49,653 nucleotides of DNA from JANQKX01 sp039028695 (GTDB taxonomy: Bacteria > Pseudomonadota > Alphaproteobacteria > Kiloniellales > Kiloniellaceae): positions 1 through 49,653 of the forward strand of contig JBCCHN010000029.1 in assembly GCA_039028695.1 (NCBI GenBank), given 5' to 3'. A program made the translations under genes and the position numbers. Below are positions 1 to 8,938 of the stretch, piece after piece (within the stretch, counting starts at the first letter, position 1; each line of letters begins with the position of its first letter). The notes below the pieces were generated by a model, which was given only the letters and a program-made list of their open reading frames with translations, ran no database searches and was not told where the DNA came from.

Positions 1-2
1 CG

Positions 3-98
3 CCCGAGATCAATGCTATCTCGACCATTATCATCGTCTTTTCCATGGCCCTCCTCTTGGGAGTTGCCCGTTTCTATCGCTTTGGGGGAGAGCGCTAA
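3..98 (+). CDS. ABC transporter permease, C-terminal fragment
   Basis: Only the last 31 codons lie in the window. The reading frame encodes a hydrophobic helix (ISTIIIVFSMALLLGV) followed by a short polar tail FYRFGGER, which is how PotC/PhnV-type inner-membrane permeases of polyamine, iron or phosphonate importers usually end. Its stop overlaps the start of the following ATPase gene (TAATG), so the two are very probably translated together and form one transporter. The substrate cannot be judged from this fragment. Confidence 0.75.
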   Translation, partial: PEINAISTIIIVFSMALLLGVARFYRFGGER

Positions 99-1150
99 TG
101 GCCCAGGTCTCGGTTCGCGGGGTTTCCCGCCACTTCGGCGCGGTGGTCGCCTTGGACGATGTCACGGTCGATTTCGCCGATGGGGGTTTTTATGCCCTGC
201 TCGGCCCGTCGGGCAGCGGCAAGACCACCTTGCTGCGCATGATTGCCGGCTTCGACTTTCCGGATGGTGGCCAAATCCACATCGCTGGCGAGCCGGTGGA
301 AAATGTGCCCGTGGAAAAACGGGAAATCGGCATGATGTTCCAGAACTATGCCCTCTTTCCCAACATGACCGTCTTTGACAACGTGGCCTTTGGTCTCTCG
401 GTCCGCCATGTGAATAAGTCGGAAATTGCCCAGCGGGTCGGCGAAGCCCTGGAACTGGTCCACCTCACCGGCTTCGACAAACGCAAGCCCCACCAGCTCT
501 CCGGCGGCCAGCGGCAGCGGGTTGCTCTGGCCCGGGCCATTGTCACCCGCCCCCGGGTTCTGCTGTTGGACGAGCCCCTCAGCGCCTTGGACAAATCACT
601 GCGCGTGGAAATGCAGGTCGAGCTGAAACGCATCCAGCGGGAGGTGGGCATCACCACCATCTTCGTCACCCACGACCAGGAAGAGGCGCTGACGCTGAGC
701 GACCGCATCGGCATTCTCAACGAAGGCCGCCTGGTTCAAGAAGGCCCCCCGCTCGACATCTACGAGCGCCCCCGCACCGCCTTTGCCGCCCGCTTCCTGG
801 GCGAAGCCAATCTTTTTCCTGTTTCCGCCAATAGCGCAGGAGGCTTAACCTTAGTTGACGGCTCCGTCATCCAATCATCCAAACCCGCCGACGATGCTAC
901 CCAAGTCGCCGTGCGCCCGGAAAAAATTCTCTTGCAGGCAGTCACAGAACCTCTGTCCGACGGCGCAAACAGCATCACGGCCACCGTGCAACAACATATC
1001 TTCGCCGGCAGCAGCCTTACTTACCTCCTCGATTGGCAAGGCCAACAGCTCAAGGTCTTCGTACAAAATCGCTCCGGCGACGTCATCGGCGAAGGCGAAA
1101 CCGTCCGCCTCTCCTGGTCACCAGGAGATACGGTGGTCTTGGAGGGCTAG
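98..1150 (+). CDS. ABC transporter ATP-binding protein, PotA/FbpC type
   Basis: This 350-residue protein is the cytoplasmic ATPase of a binding-protein-dependent importer. It carries a Walker A motif GPSGSGKTT at about residues 36-44, the signature LSGGQRQR, a Walker B ending in LLLDEPLSALD, and the switch histidine in VTHDQEEA. The last 110 or so residues form a TOBE-like regulatory domain, as in PotA, FbpC and UgpC. The start codon overlaps the stop of the upstream permease. The family handles polyamines, ferric iron, phosphonates or sugars, and nothing here decides among them. The next gene is convergent, so this is the last gene of its operon. Confidence 0.93.
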   Translation: MAQVSVRGVSRHFGAVVALDDVTVDFADGGFYALLGPSGSGKTTLLRMIAGFDFPDGGQIHIAGEPVENVPVEKREIGMMFQNYALFPNMTVFDNVAFGLSVRHVNKSEIAQRVGEALELVHLTGFDKRKPHQLSGGQRQRVALARAIVTRPRVLLLDEPLSALDKSLRVEMQVELKRIQREVGITTIFVTHDQEEALTLSDRIGILNEGRLVQEGPPLDIYERPRTAFAARFLGEANLFPVSANSAGGLTLVDGSVIQSSKPADDATQVAVRPEKILLQAVTEPLSDGANSITATVQQHIFAGSSLTYLLDWQGQQLKVFVQNRSGDVIGEGETVRLSWSPGDTVVLEG

Positions 1151-1166
1151 GGCATAGCCGGCCTCA

Positions 1167-2342
1167 TCAAGTATTGCTCGGCCAGCCACCTGTGAGTTCG
1201 GACTCAACCAGTTTCACCCAAAAATCGGCGCCGGTGGTGAGGATCTCGTCGTTGAAATCGTATTCCGGATTGTGCAGGCCGCAGCCGCCCGGACCCTCGC
1301 CGTCGTTGCCCAGCAAGATATAGGCCCCGGGCCTTTGCTGCAGCATGAAGGCAAAGTCCTCCGACGACATGGGCGGCTCGAAATCTTGCGTGACCTTTTC
1401 CGCGCCCACTAGGTTTTCAGCCACCTTGGCCGCGATGCTGGCCTCCTTCACCGTATTGATGGTGGAGTCAAAATTCCGGTCGTAGGTCACGTCGCAAGAA
1501 ATGCCTTGCGCCGCGCAGATGCCCTCCGACACGCGCCTGATGCCTTGTTCAATCGTATCTTGAACCTCTGCGCGGAAGGAACGACAGTCACCTTTCAGAA
1601 TTACCGTGGTCGGCACCACATTGACCGTGCCGTCGGTGATGAACTCGGTGACGGAAATAACGCCGCCCTGGCTGGGGTTGATATTCCGGGACACAATTGT
1701 TTGCAAGCCCAACACCACCTGTGAAGCGACCACAATGGGATCGATGCCCCGGTGTGGCAGGGCGGCATGGTGGCCCACGCCGTGGATCACGATCTCGAAG
1801 TTATCCTCCGAGGCCATGGCCGGCCCCTCAGGCACGATAAAATGCCCTGTGGGGACAGAGGGAAAATTATGAATGGCATAGACATCCTGAACCGGAAAGC
1901 GATCGAAGAGCCCGTCTGCGATCATGGCCTTGGCCCCCTTGCCGTGTTCCTCGGCCGGCTGAAAGATGAAAACGGCCGTGCCGTCGAATTCTCCCTTGGT
2001 GGCCAAATGCTGCGCCGCGCCCAAGAGCATGGCCGTGTGACCGTCGTGGCCGCATGCATGCATGTGCCCTGGAATGCGCGAGCAATGATCGAAAGTGTTT
2101 TGTTCCTGGATGGCCAGGGCATCCATGTCGGCGCGCATGCCGATCATGCGCCCGCCATTGCCACGCTTGACCACGCCCACTACCCCGGTGCCGCCGATCC
2201 CCCGGTGGGTTTCAATGCCCCAAGCCTCCAACAACTCGGCCACCTTGGCTGAGGTTTTGTCTTCCTTAAAGCCCATCTCCGGATAGCGGTGAATGTCGTG
2301 CCGCCAGGCCTGCATGGAATCTTTTAAGTAGTCCGTGATCAT
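1167..2342 (-). CDS. M20 family amidohydrolase/peptidase
   Basis: A cytoplasmic dinuclear metal hydrolase of the IAA-amino-acid hydrolase/hippurate hydrolase (M20D) group, which removes the acyl group from N-acyl amino acids. The metal-binding motif HACGHDGH, the catalytic acid in QPAEEHGKGAK and the conserved GPAMAS are all present, and the length (391 aa) is normal. I chose the ATG at 2342 because AAGGAAG precedes it at good spacing. A longer reading from ATG at 2369 would overlap the methyltransferase stop (ATGA) and cannot be excluded. It is the second gene of a pair with that methyltransferase. The natural substrate is unknown. Confidence 0.9.
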   Translation of the reverse strand: MITDYLKDSMQAWRHDIHRYPEMGFKEDKTSAKVAELLEAWGIETHRGIGGTGVVGVVKRGNGGRMIGMRADMDALAIQEQNTFDHCSRIPGHMHACGHDGHTAMLLGAAQHLATKGEFDGTAVFIFQPAEEHGKGAKAMIADGLFDRFPVQDVYAIHNFPSVPTGHFIVPEGPAMASEDNFEIVIHGVGHHAALPHRGIDPIVVASQVVLGLQTIVSRNINPSQGGVISVTEFITDGTVNVVPTTVILKGDCRSFRAEVQDTIEQGIRRVSEGICAAQGISCDVTYDRNFDSTINTVKEASIAAKVAENLVGAEKVTQDFEPPMSSEDFAFMLQQRPGAYILLGNDGEGPGGCGLHNPEYDFNDEILTTGADFWVKLVESELTGGWPSNT

Positions 2343-2365
2343 GGGGCTTCCTTTCGCAACACGCC

Positions 2366-3169
2366 TCATTTCCTAAAAACAAGGGTATAGCACATCGGCA
2401 GACCGATGTCGGACTCTTCCACGTTCCACCAGGTGTTCGAGATATGGTGGGGAAATTCCTCAAAATGCTCGACGGCCAGGCCGTTGTCGACTCCGCCCAT
2501 GATGACCTCGGACATGGTATGGAAAAATGACGTGACCGGTTTGGCCTCATAGGTCTCGCCGCCATAGTAGTCCAGCCCGTCGGTCTCCACATAGGGTTCT
2601 TTGTCGAAGTAAGACAGCTCCCAGACAATGGGCTCGCCCGCTTCTGCCGGTTCGATCATGTCCATGATCGGGTGTTGCTCATAGATGAACAACGCCCCGC
2701 CGGGCTTGATCAACTTGGCGACGGCCGAAAAGAAGCCCTTCAGGTCGGGCATCCAGCTCAACACCCCAATGGTGATGGTCATGAGATCGAAGCTTTCCTT
2801 GAAGCCGTCGTCGATGTCGTAAATATCCGTGCAGACGAACTCCACGTCCAGCTTGGCAGCCGCCGCCAATTGGCGGGCTTGGTCCACGAACCCTGGGGCG
2901 CCGTCAAACCCCACGCAGCGCGCCGCGCCCATGGTCTTAACCGACAAAAGCTCTCGCCCGTTATTACAGCAAACTTGGGCCACATCCTTGCCGACCACGC
3001 CCAAGGCGTTCAGGCGCTCAGTTTCAATGTCGTCAAGGCAAGAAAATCCAGGCTTGCTGAACTCCTCGATTTGCCGTGCCAGATTGTGCCGGGCATGGAT
3101 GGGCGCTGCTTCATCCCAGGCGGCCCGATTGGCCGTCGTGAAGTCTTTGGTCTTGTTTGGGTCAGTCAT
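2366..3169 (-). CDS. class I SAM-dependent methyltransferase
   Basis: A 267-residue soluble protein. The motif I region reads VCCNNGREL rather than the usual glycine-rich DxGxGxG, a variant seen in a branch of class I methyltransferases. It is followed by an acidic residue pattern (GFDGAPG) and the motif II-like FDLMTITIGVL. The acceptor molecule cannot be predicted. The gene starts with ATG after AGGGACG, and its TGA lies next to the alternative start of the M20 hydrolase, so the two are probably co-transcribed. Confidence 0.85.
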   Translation of the reverse strand: MTDPNKTKDFTTANRAAWDEAAPIHARHNLARQIEEFSKPGFSCLDDIETERLNALGVVGKDVAQVCCNNGRELLSVKTMGAARCVGFDGAPGFVDQARQLAAAAKLDVEFVCTDIYDIDDGFKESFDLMTITIGVLSWMPDLKGFFSAVAKLIKPGGALFIYEQHPIMDMIEPAEAGEPIVWELSYFDKEPYVETDGLDYYGGETYEAKPVTSFFHTMSEVIMGGVDNGLAVEHFEEFPHHISNTWWNVEESDIGLPMCYTLVFRK

Positions 3170-3230
3170 GGCGTCGTCCCTAGCATCAAAAAAAGCCGGC
3201 CAGAATAGGGAAGCGCCGATAAGCGGTCAA

Positions 3231-4028
3231 TCAGGCATTGGCTTGCAAAAAAGGCAGCAGCACCCGGTGCAGGGCTGCGGGATCTTCGGCGAGCCCCATG
3301 TGTCGCAATCCCGGCAAGATCTCACAGGTGGCGCCGGGGATGAGGGCGGCCATGTTTCGGGCCATCTCCGGCGAGTTTCCGAAATCCTCCTCGCCGGTAA
3401 CCACCAAGGTAGGGCAACTTATCTCGGAAATAGCTTGGGCTAGGGGTTCATCCGCCTCGGCAAGCAAGCGATAGAGGGCCGGATAAACTTGCGGGTCATT
3501 GGCCTCGATCCAGTCCTTCACGCGGGCTAAGGTTTCGGGGTTTTCGGCGGCGAAACTTTCGCTGAACCATCGAGTGAGCGCCGCACCCACGGTGGTTTGC
3601 GGCCCACCCGCAGCGGCTTGCTCGACCCGCACCATCACGGCAGCTCGTTGCTCGGGCGTGCGGTCATGGGCGGCATTCAAGATGGCAAGTGCCGTCACCC
3701 GCCCTGGATGGGCCAGAGTGAAGGCCTGCACAATCAACCCGCCTAGGGAAAAGCCCACCAAGGCGGCCCTTTCCATATTAGCACCACTCATGAGGGTGGT
3801 GAGCTGTTCGACCATCTGTTTCATGTAATAGGGACCGGCCGGTTTGGGGCTCTCTCCATGGCCCAGCAGGTCATAACGCAGCACCCGGAACTGAGCGGTC
3901 AGGGTCTCCCACTGCCAATCCCACATGCGGTGGTTCATGCCCAGCCCATGCACCAATACGACAGCCGGGCCGTCTCCGCCTACCTCGACCAGGCTGCCTT
4001 CAATACTTTGTGTCATTCGCCCACCCAT
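3231..4028 (-). CDS. alpha/beta-fold hydrolase (enol-lactonase-like)
   Basis: A 265-residue cytoplasmic alpha/beta hydrolase. The oxyanion-hole strand is VLVHGLGMNHRMW, the nucleophile elbow is GFSLGG, the acid is likely in VTGEEDFG and the histidine in LRHMGLAEDP. The overall plan resembles 3-oxoadipate enol-lactonase and related esterases, but no aromatic-degradation genes are nearby, so the specific reaction stays open. ATG at 4028 and ATG at 4016 are both possible starts. The gene follows, on the same strand, the terminator of the ABC transporter operon. Confidence 0.88.
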   Translation of the reverse strand: MGGRMTQSIEGSLVEVGGDGPAVVLVHGLGMNHRMWDWQWETLTAQFRVLRYDLLGHGESPKPAGPYYMKQMVEQLTTLMSGANMERAALVGFSLGGLIVQAFTLAHPGRVTALAILNAAHDRTPEQRAAVMVRVEQAAAGGPQTTVGAALTRWFSESFAAENPETLARVKDWIEANDPQVYPALYRLLAEADEPLAQAISEISCPTLVVTGEEDFGNSPEMARNMAALIPGATCEILPGLRHMGLAEDPAALHRVLLPFLQANA

Positions 4029-4073
4029 ACTTCATCGTCCCTTGACTCGGACACCCATAGCCTGAGATCTCGC

Positions 4074-4098
4074 AAAAGACCATACCCTCTGGGGTCTT
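4074..4098 (-). terminator. Rho-independent terminator of the second ABC operon
   Basis: Read on the minus strand, AAGACC and GGTCTT form a six-base stem extended by CC/GG pairs, followed by TTTTGC. It includes the stop codon of the PotC-like permease gene, which is the last gene of its operon. Confidence 0.5.
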
Positions 4099-4930
4099 AC
4101 TTGCCTGAACCGGCGGTCTCGGAGCCCTCGCGGGTGAGATAGTAGGCACCCAGGATCGGCAGGAAGGTCACGAGGACCACCACCATGGCGACCACATTGG
4201 TCACCGGCCGTTGCCGGGGCCGCACCAACTCCTCCAGCATCCAGATGGGCAAAGTCTGCTGCTGCCCGGCGGTAAAGGTGGTTACAATCACCTCGTCAAA
4301 GGACAGGGCAAAGGCCAGCATGCCGCCGGCCAAAAGTGCGGTGGCGATGTTGGGCAGGACCACGTAACGAAAGGTCTGGAAGCCGTCGGCGCCCAAATCC
4401 ATGGAGGCCTCGATCAGCGAAGCGGAGGTGCGGCGAAAGCGGGCAACCGCATTGTTGTAGACCACGACCACGCAAAAGGTGGCGTGCCCCAAGACGATGG
4501 TCCAATAGGAAAAGGGGATGTCGGCCAAATTAAAGGCCGAGCGGAGGGAGATGCCGGTGATGATGCCGGGCAGGGCGATGGGCAGGATCACTAGCAAGGA
4601 GACGGTCTCTCGCCCAAAAAACTTTGAACGGGACACGGCCGCCGCGCACAAAGTACCCAAGACCAGCGCCATCGCCGTCGAGGCGGCTGCCACTTGAAGG
4701 GACAGCTTAAGAGCCTCCCATACATCGGGGCGGTTCCAGGTCACGCTCAGCCATTTGGTGGTAAAGCCCGGCGGCGGCCACTGATAGCTTTTATCCTCGG
4801 TGGTAAAGGCATAAACGAAAATCAAGAGGATGGGCAGATGGAGAAAGAGCAGGCCAGCGGCGGCCGCGCCCTTTAATATCATGGGTGCCCTGGCTTCTCC
4901 TTTGAGGCGTGCCGCTCCCTTAAAGCGCAT
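4097..4930 (-). CDS. ABC transporter permease, PotC/YdcV type
   Basis: An inner-membrane permease of about 277 residues with some six hydrophobic segments, the first being LLFLHLPILLIFVYAF. The cytoplasmic EAA loop that contacts the ATPase reads EASMDLGADGFQTFRYVVLP. The ATG at 4930 lies eight bases upstream of the previous gene's TAA, so translation is probably coupled. An inner ATG at 4882 has its AGGAG too far upstream to be preferred. It pairs with the PotB-like permease to form the channel of the importer encoded at 4097-8086. Confidence 0.92.
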   Translation of the reverse strand: MRFKGAARLKGEARAPMILKGAAAAGLLFLHLPILLIFVYAFTTEDKSYQWPPPGFTTKWLSVTWNRPDVWEALKLSLQVAAASTAMALVLGTLCAAAVSRSKFFGRETVSLLVILPIALPGIITGISLRSAFNLADIPFSYWTIVLGHATFCVVVVYNNAVARFRRTSASLIEASMDLGADGFQTFRYVVLPNIATALLAGGMLAFALSFDEVIVTTFTAGQQQTLPIWMLEELVRPRQRPVTNVVAMVVVLVTFLPILGAYYLTREGSETAGSGK

Positions 4931-5864
4931 CGAAAGCCCCCCGCCTTTTGGCAACCCAAAGGTAAAAGCCCATGATGACAATGGGCACCACCGTAAAGGC
5001 CGCTGCCAAGGGGATGTTGCCGGCGGTGCCTTGGTGCGCATAGACCGCTTGGCCGATAAACAAACGGGACGATCCGATGATCTGTGGGATGATGTAATCC
5101 CCCAGAGTCAGCGAAAAGGTAAAGATCGACCCGGCAATGATGCCCGGCAGGGCCAGGGGCAAGATGACGTGGCGAAAGGTTTCTCCCGACCGGGCGCCCA
5201 GATCTGCTGAGGCCTCCAGCAAGTTCACCGGCACCCGCTCCAACGCGGCTTGCACCGGCAGGATCATAAAGGGCAGCCACACATAAAGAAAAACCAGGAA
5301 GGTACCCGTATAGCTGACCGATAGGGAATTGCCGCCGATCACCGGGATGCCCAGATAGGCCTGCAGCACTCCCTTCAGGTGCAACGCGGAAAAGATCCAG
5401 TTGAGAATGCCTTCCTTGGCCAGGATCAACTTCCAGGCATAGACCTTGACCAAATAGCTGGACCACAGGGGTAGCATAACACCGATGTAAAACAGGGCCT
5501 TCCACTTGCCCCGGGCATAGCGCGCCGCGTAGTAGGCGATGGGAAAGGCCACCGCCGCCGCCGCCAAGGTCACCGCCGCGGCCATGGTGACGGTGCGCAA
5601 GATGATATCCAGGTTGGCCGGGACCAAAAGTTCGCGATAGGTTTTCAGGGTGAATTCGCGTTTGATCAGCCCGGAAAATTCATCGATCGAGAAAAAGCTT
5701 TGGATCAGCAGGGAAAACAGCGATCCCAGATAGACGATACCAAGCCACAGTACCGGCGCCAAAAGCATCAGGAAAATCGTCAGGCCGGGCCGGCGCCACA
5801 GGCCGTCCGACAGACTTCCCAGCCAGGATGGCTTAGCGGGGCCGCCGGGCAGGGCCAGGCTCAT
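4920..5864 (-). CDS. ABC transporter permease, PotB/YdcU type
   Basis: A 314-residue inner-membrane permease with six hydrophobic segments and a longer cytoplasmic N-terminus than its partner. The EAA motif is EASADLGARSGETFRHVILP. The first transmembrane segment (TIFLMLLAPVLWLGIVYLG) is typical of the PotB branch. Its ATG overlaps the TGA of the ATPase gene (ATGA). With the ATPase, the PotC-like permease and the binding protein it makes a complete polyamine-type importer. Confidence 0.93.
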   Translation of the reverse strand: MSLALPGGPAKPSWLGSLSDGLWRRPGLTIFLMLLAPVLWLGIVYLGSLFSLLIQSFFSIDEFSGLIKREFTLKTYRELLVPANLDIILRTVTMAAAVTLAAAAVAFPIAYYAARYARGKWKALFYIGVMLPLWSSYLVKVYAWKLILAKEGILNWIFSALHLKGVLQAYLGIPVIGGNSLSVSYTGTFLVFLYVWLPFMILPVQAALERVPVNLLEASADLGARSGETFRHVILPLALPGIIAGSIFTFSLTLGDYIIPQIIGSSRLFIGQAVYAHQGTAGNIPLAAAFTVVPIVIMGFYLWVAKRRGAFDAL

Positions 5865-6850
5865 GGCGCCGCCTCCATCAGGTGCAGGTCGCCTTCTTCC
5901 CAGCTGATGTGAATAGTCTCGCCGTCGGCCGGCACCCTGGCATCGGCAGGCACCAGGGCGCGCAGTTGCTCACCCTCTCGCTCCAGGACCAGCCGGACCT
6001 GGCCGCCGAGGAAGCTATGGCCGCGAACCCGGGTTTCTAGGCCGCCGCTGAGGACCAGCTTGATCGCCTCGGGCCTTAGACTCGCCCAGGCTTCCTTGCC
6101 GGCCAGCTTAACGGTCAGCGCTGGTGGCAGCACATTCGATGCGCCCACGAAATCGGCCACGAAGGGCGAGCGGGGCCGCCGGTAGATGTCCTCCGGCGTG
6201 CCCACCTGCATGATACTGCCCTCATTAAAGACCGCGATCCGATCGGCCATGGAAAGAGCCTCGCCCTGGTCATGGGTGACAAAGACAAAGGTGATCCCCA
6301 GGGTCTGCTGCAGGGCCTTTAGCTCTTCTTGCATCTGCTCGCGGAGCTTCAGGTCCAGCGCGCCCAGGGGCTCGTCCAGCAACAAAACCTTGGGCTGGTT
6401 GACGATGGCCCGCGCCAGGGCCACCCGTTGCCGCTGCCCGCCTGAAAGTTGGGCCGGCCGACGGGCCTCATAGCCTGGCAGGCGCACCAATTCCAAGGCC
6501 TCGCGAGCTTTTTGCCGTCTCGTCTCCTTGGCCAGACCCTTGATCATCAGGCCATAGGCCACATTGTCCAACACATCCAAATGGGGGAAGAGGGCATAGT
6601 CCTGAAACACCGTATTGACGCTGCGGCGATAGGGCGGCACGCCCTCGACCTGATCGCCGAAGATCTCGATATGGCCGTCGCTCGGTTGGTCAAAGCCGGC
6701 GATCAGCCTAAGGCAGGTCGTTTTTCCCGAGCCCGAGGGCCCGAGCATGGCGAAAAACTCGCCCGCGTTTATTTCCAAATCGACGGCGTCAACCGCGGTG
6801 ACGCTTCCGAAATGCTTGGAAACCCGGGAAAAAAGAACGGCGGTGTGCAT
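5861..6850 (-). CDS. ABC transporter ATP-binding protein, PotA/YdcT type
   Basis: A 329-residue ATPase with Walker A GPSGSGKTT, signature LSGGQRQR, Walker B LLLDEPLGALD and switch VTHDQGEA, followed by a TOBE-like domain of about 90 residues. No convincing Shine-Dalgarno site precedes the ATG. The gene lies 75 bp behind the binding-protein gene, separated by a strong hairpin that would lower its expression relative to the binding protein. Confidence 0.94.
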   Translation of the reverse strand: MHTAVLFSRVSKHFGSVTAVDAVDLEINAGEFFAMLGPSGSGKTTCLRLIAGFDQPSDGHIEIFGDQVEGVPPYRRSVNTVFQDYALFPHLDVLDNVAYGLMIKGLAKETRRQKAREALELVRLPGYEARRPAQLSGGQRQRVALARAIVNQPKVLLLDEPLGALDLKLREQMQEELKALQQTLGITFVFVTHDQGEALSMADRIAVFNEGSIMQVGTPEDIYRRPRSPFVADFVGASNVLPPALTVKLAGKEAWASLRPEAIKLVLSGGLETRVRGHSFLGGQVRLVLEREGEQLRALVPADARVPADGETIHISWEEGDLHLMEAAP

Positions 6851-6860
6851 GCTTTGTCCG

Positions 6861-6891
6861 AAAAGGGGCGCCGCCTGATTTGGCGACGCCC
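6861..6891 (-). terminator. attenuating hairpin after the binding-protein gene
   Basis: On the minus strand GGGCGTCGCC and GGCGGCGCCC form a ten-base stem (one U-G pair) around the loop AAATCA, followed by CTTTTC. It sits between the binding-protein gene and the ATPase gene. Partial termination here would give excess binding protein, a common arrangement in importer operons. Confidence 0.6.
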
Positions 6892-6925
6892 GCGACTGTA
6901 ACGAGGAATCGAAAGGGCGACTCCC

Positions 6926-8086
6926 TTAGCGCCCGCCGATCACTCCAATGTAATCCGAGACCCAGCGATAATAGGGGACGCATTCGCCCTGACTGGCGCA
7001 ATTCGTGACCGGCGTGGTCCAGAACTTGATCTTTTCGAAATCATCCAGGCCGTTTTTCGTGCAGCCTTCGGCTGTCTGCATGCCGCGTCCGTCCGTGCAG
7101 GCCGCCGGAACGGAGGGATTGGCCCCGAACCAGACGGACAGATCGCTCTGCAGGTTCGACGACAGGGTATGCTCCATCCACATGTAAGAACAATTTGGGT
7201 TTGCTGCTTCCGAATGCATCATGGTGGTATCCGCCCAACCTGTGGCCCCTTCCTTGGGAATGGTTGAGGCGATGGGTTGGCCGTCAGCTTGTAGGAGGTT
7301 GACCTGGAACGGCCAGGAACCCGATGCTACCACGCCCTCGTTCTTAAAGTCGTCCATCTGAATAAAGGCATCATGCCAATAACGGGACACCAACTGACGC
7401 TGCTTACGCAGTTGATCCAATGCCGCCTGGTATTGTTCCTGATTGAGCTCGTAAGGATTGGTGATCCCTAGTTCCGGATTGGTCACCATCAGGTAATTGG
7501 CAGCGTCGGCCACGTGAATCGGGCCGTCGTAGGCCTGCACTCGTCCTTTATTCGACTGGCCGTCGGGCAGGGTGACTTCCTCAAAAACCACGTTCCAACT
7601 CTCCGGCGGGGCATCGAAAACCTCGGTGTTGTACATCAGCACATTGGGCCCCCACATATAGGGTACGCCGTAATGGACTCCGTCCACCGTATGCCAAGGT
7701 GCTTCCTTTAGGCGGTCATCCACCGTACCCCAGCTCGGGACCAGGTCGATATTCACGGGCTGGACCCGCTTGCCGGCAATCAGCCGCAGGGAAGCATCAC
7801 CCGAGGCGGTCACCAGATCAAACCCGCCTTCGTTCATGAGAGCGACCATTTCGTCGGAGGTGTTGGCGGTCTTAATCTTGACCTGGCAGCCGGTCTGTTC
7901 CTCAAAAGAGGTGACCCAGTCGAAGTTAGGATCGGTTTCGCCCCGCTCGATATAGCCGGGCCAAGCGACAATATTGACTTCTCCTTCGCCGGCGCCCAGT
8001 TCCTGGATCATCTCCGCCGACAGGGCCGGTGCCGCCAAACCCAACGGCAGCGCCACAGCGGCACAAAAAGATAAGAACCTCCTCAT
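6926..8086 (-). CDS. periplasmic polyamine-type binding protein (PotD/YdcS family)
   Basis: A 386-residue extracytoplasmic solute-binding protein. A Sec signal peptide (MRRFLSFCAAVALPLGLAAPALSA) is followed by NIVAWPGYIERG, the opening strand of PotD/YdcS-type proteins, and by GVPYMWGPNVLMYNTEVF in the hinge region. I chose ATG at 8086, with AAGGAG ten bases upstream; a GTG at 8095 lies too close to that site. The family binds spermidine, putrescine or related cations. It is the first gene of the four-gene operon running to 4097. Confidence 0.92.
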   Translation of the reverse strand: MRRFLSFCAAVALPLGLAAPALSAEMIQELGAGEGEVNIVAWPGYIERGETDPNFDWVTSFEEQTGCQVKIKTANTSDEMVALMNEGGFDLVTASGDASLRLIAGKRVQPVNIDLVPSWGTVDDRLKEAPWHTVDGVHYGVPYMWGPNVLMYNTEVFDAPPESWNVVFEEVTLPDGQSNKGRVQAYDGPIHVADAANYLMVTNPELGITNPYELNQEQYQAALDQLRKQRQLVSRYWHDAFIQMDDFKNEGVVASGSWPFQVNLLQADGQPIASTIPKEGATGWADTTMMHSEAANPNCSYMWMEHTLSSNLQSDLSVWFGANPSVPAACTDGRGMQTAEGCTKNGLDDFEKIKFWTTPVTNCASQGECVPYYRWVSDYIGVIGGR

Positions 8087-8316
8087 ATCGAACACTCTCC
8101 TTCGATTTTAATGGTCTATGGAACGGCGATATTAGGGTATAGTCCTATCTCCGCCGAAAATTGGCAAATGGATTTGTCGGCTCATTCAGGCTGGATTGCA
8201 GTATTGGGTGTACAAAAAGCGATCGCCAAAGTGTAACCTCTCTTGGCAATCCGGCTTGTCATCTTGGATGCTAGTTTAACGATCCTTTTGGATTTTTTGA
8301 AAAAGGTACCTGTCAA

Positions 8317-8865
8317 ATGCTCGAGATTTGGTTCTCATTGGGCTACCTGCTGCTGATTGCTGTTCTGTTATTCTGTTTTATCCTTTGGCGATATGACGCC
8401 AAGGTCATGGCGATTGCTGCTTTCGTGATTGGCGTGCCCCTTTGGTTCGCCTGGGAATATGCCCGACCGACCTGGACAACCGGCATCATCAGTGGCACCG
8501 AAGTCCGGCGCAGTGGGACTGACGCGGCCGACAAGGTTCGCGACATTCAATACATCTATATGCGCAATCAGGCCGATGCGGGTCTAGAGTTGGAAAACGA
8601 GGATTCATGGTGGTGGCTGAAGCGCAACAGCGAGCGGGTCTTTAACAACGCCAAAACCGCTGAGGACCGCAAGGCCGAGGTCACCGTGCTGTGGAATCAG
8701 TGGCGCTCCACACTCTTTTCCTGGCACCCCAATGTGATTTCATTACGCAACGCCGGCTATTGGCCCTTCTGGTCCTGGCGGGTTCTGGGCTTCTACGGCC
8801 TCTCCATCGCGCTATGGTTTGGCTACTTCTTCAGCTTCACTTGGCTTAGCAAAAGAATAGGATAA
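8317..8865 (+). CDS. unrecognised membrane protein
   Basis: A 182-residue protein I do not recognise. Two hydrophobic helices near the N-terminus (about residues 4-24 and 30-50) and one near the C-terminus (GFYGLSIALWFGYFFSFTWL) flank a polar, tryptophan-rich middle of about 100 residues. The region after the second helix is probably outside the cytoplasm and the C-terminus inside. It starts 73 bp before a nucleotide-cyclase gene on the same strand and may be co-transcribed with it. Confidence 0.75.
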   Translation: MLEIWFSLGYLLLIAVLLFCFILWRYDAKVMAIAAFVIGVPLWFAWEYARPTWTTGIISGTEVRRSGTDAADKVRDIQYIYMRNQADAGLELENEDSWWWLKRNSERVFNNAKTAEDRKAEVTVLWNQWRSTLFSWHPNVISLRNAGYWPFWSWRVLGFYGLSIALWFGYFFSFTWLSKRIG

Positions 8866-8938
8866 AGCTAGCCGATCTGCAGGCTTGGATTATGGGTCCC
8901 AAGGGGACTATTTTCCGTAAAAAAAGGGGAGAGCTTGC

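Noticed and set aside
4931..5041. N-terminal extension of the PotC-like permease
   Set aside because: It overlaps the previous permease gene deeply, while the ATG at 4930 gives a normal N-terminus.
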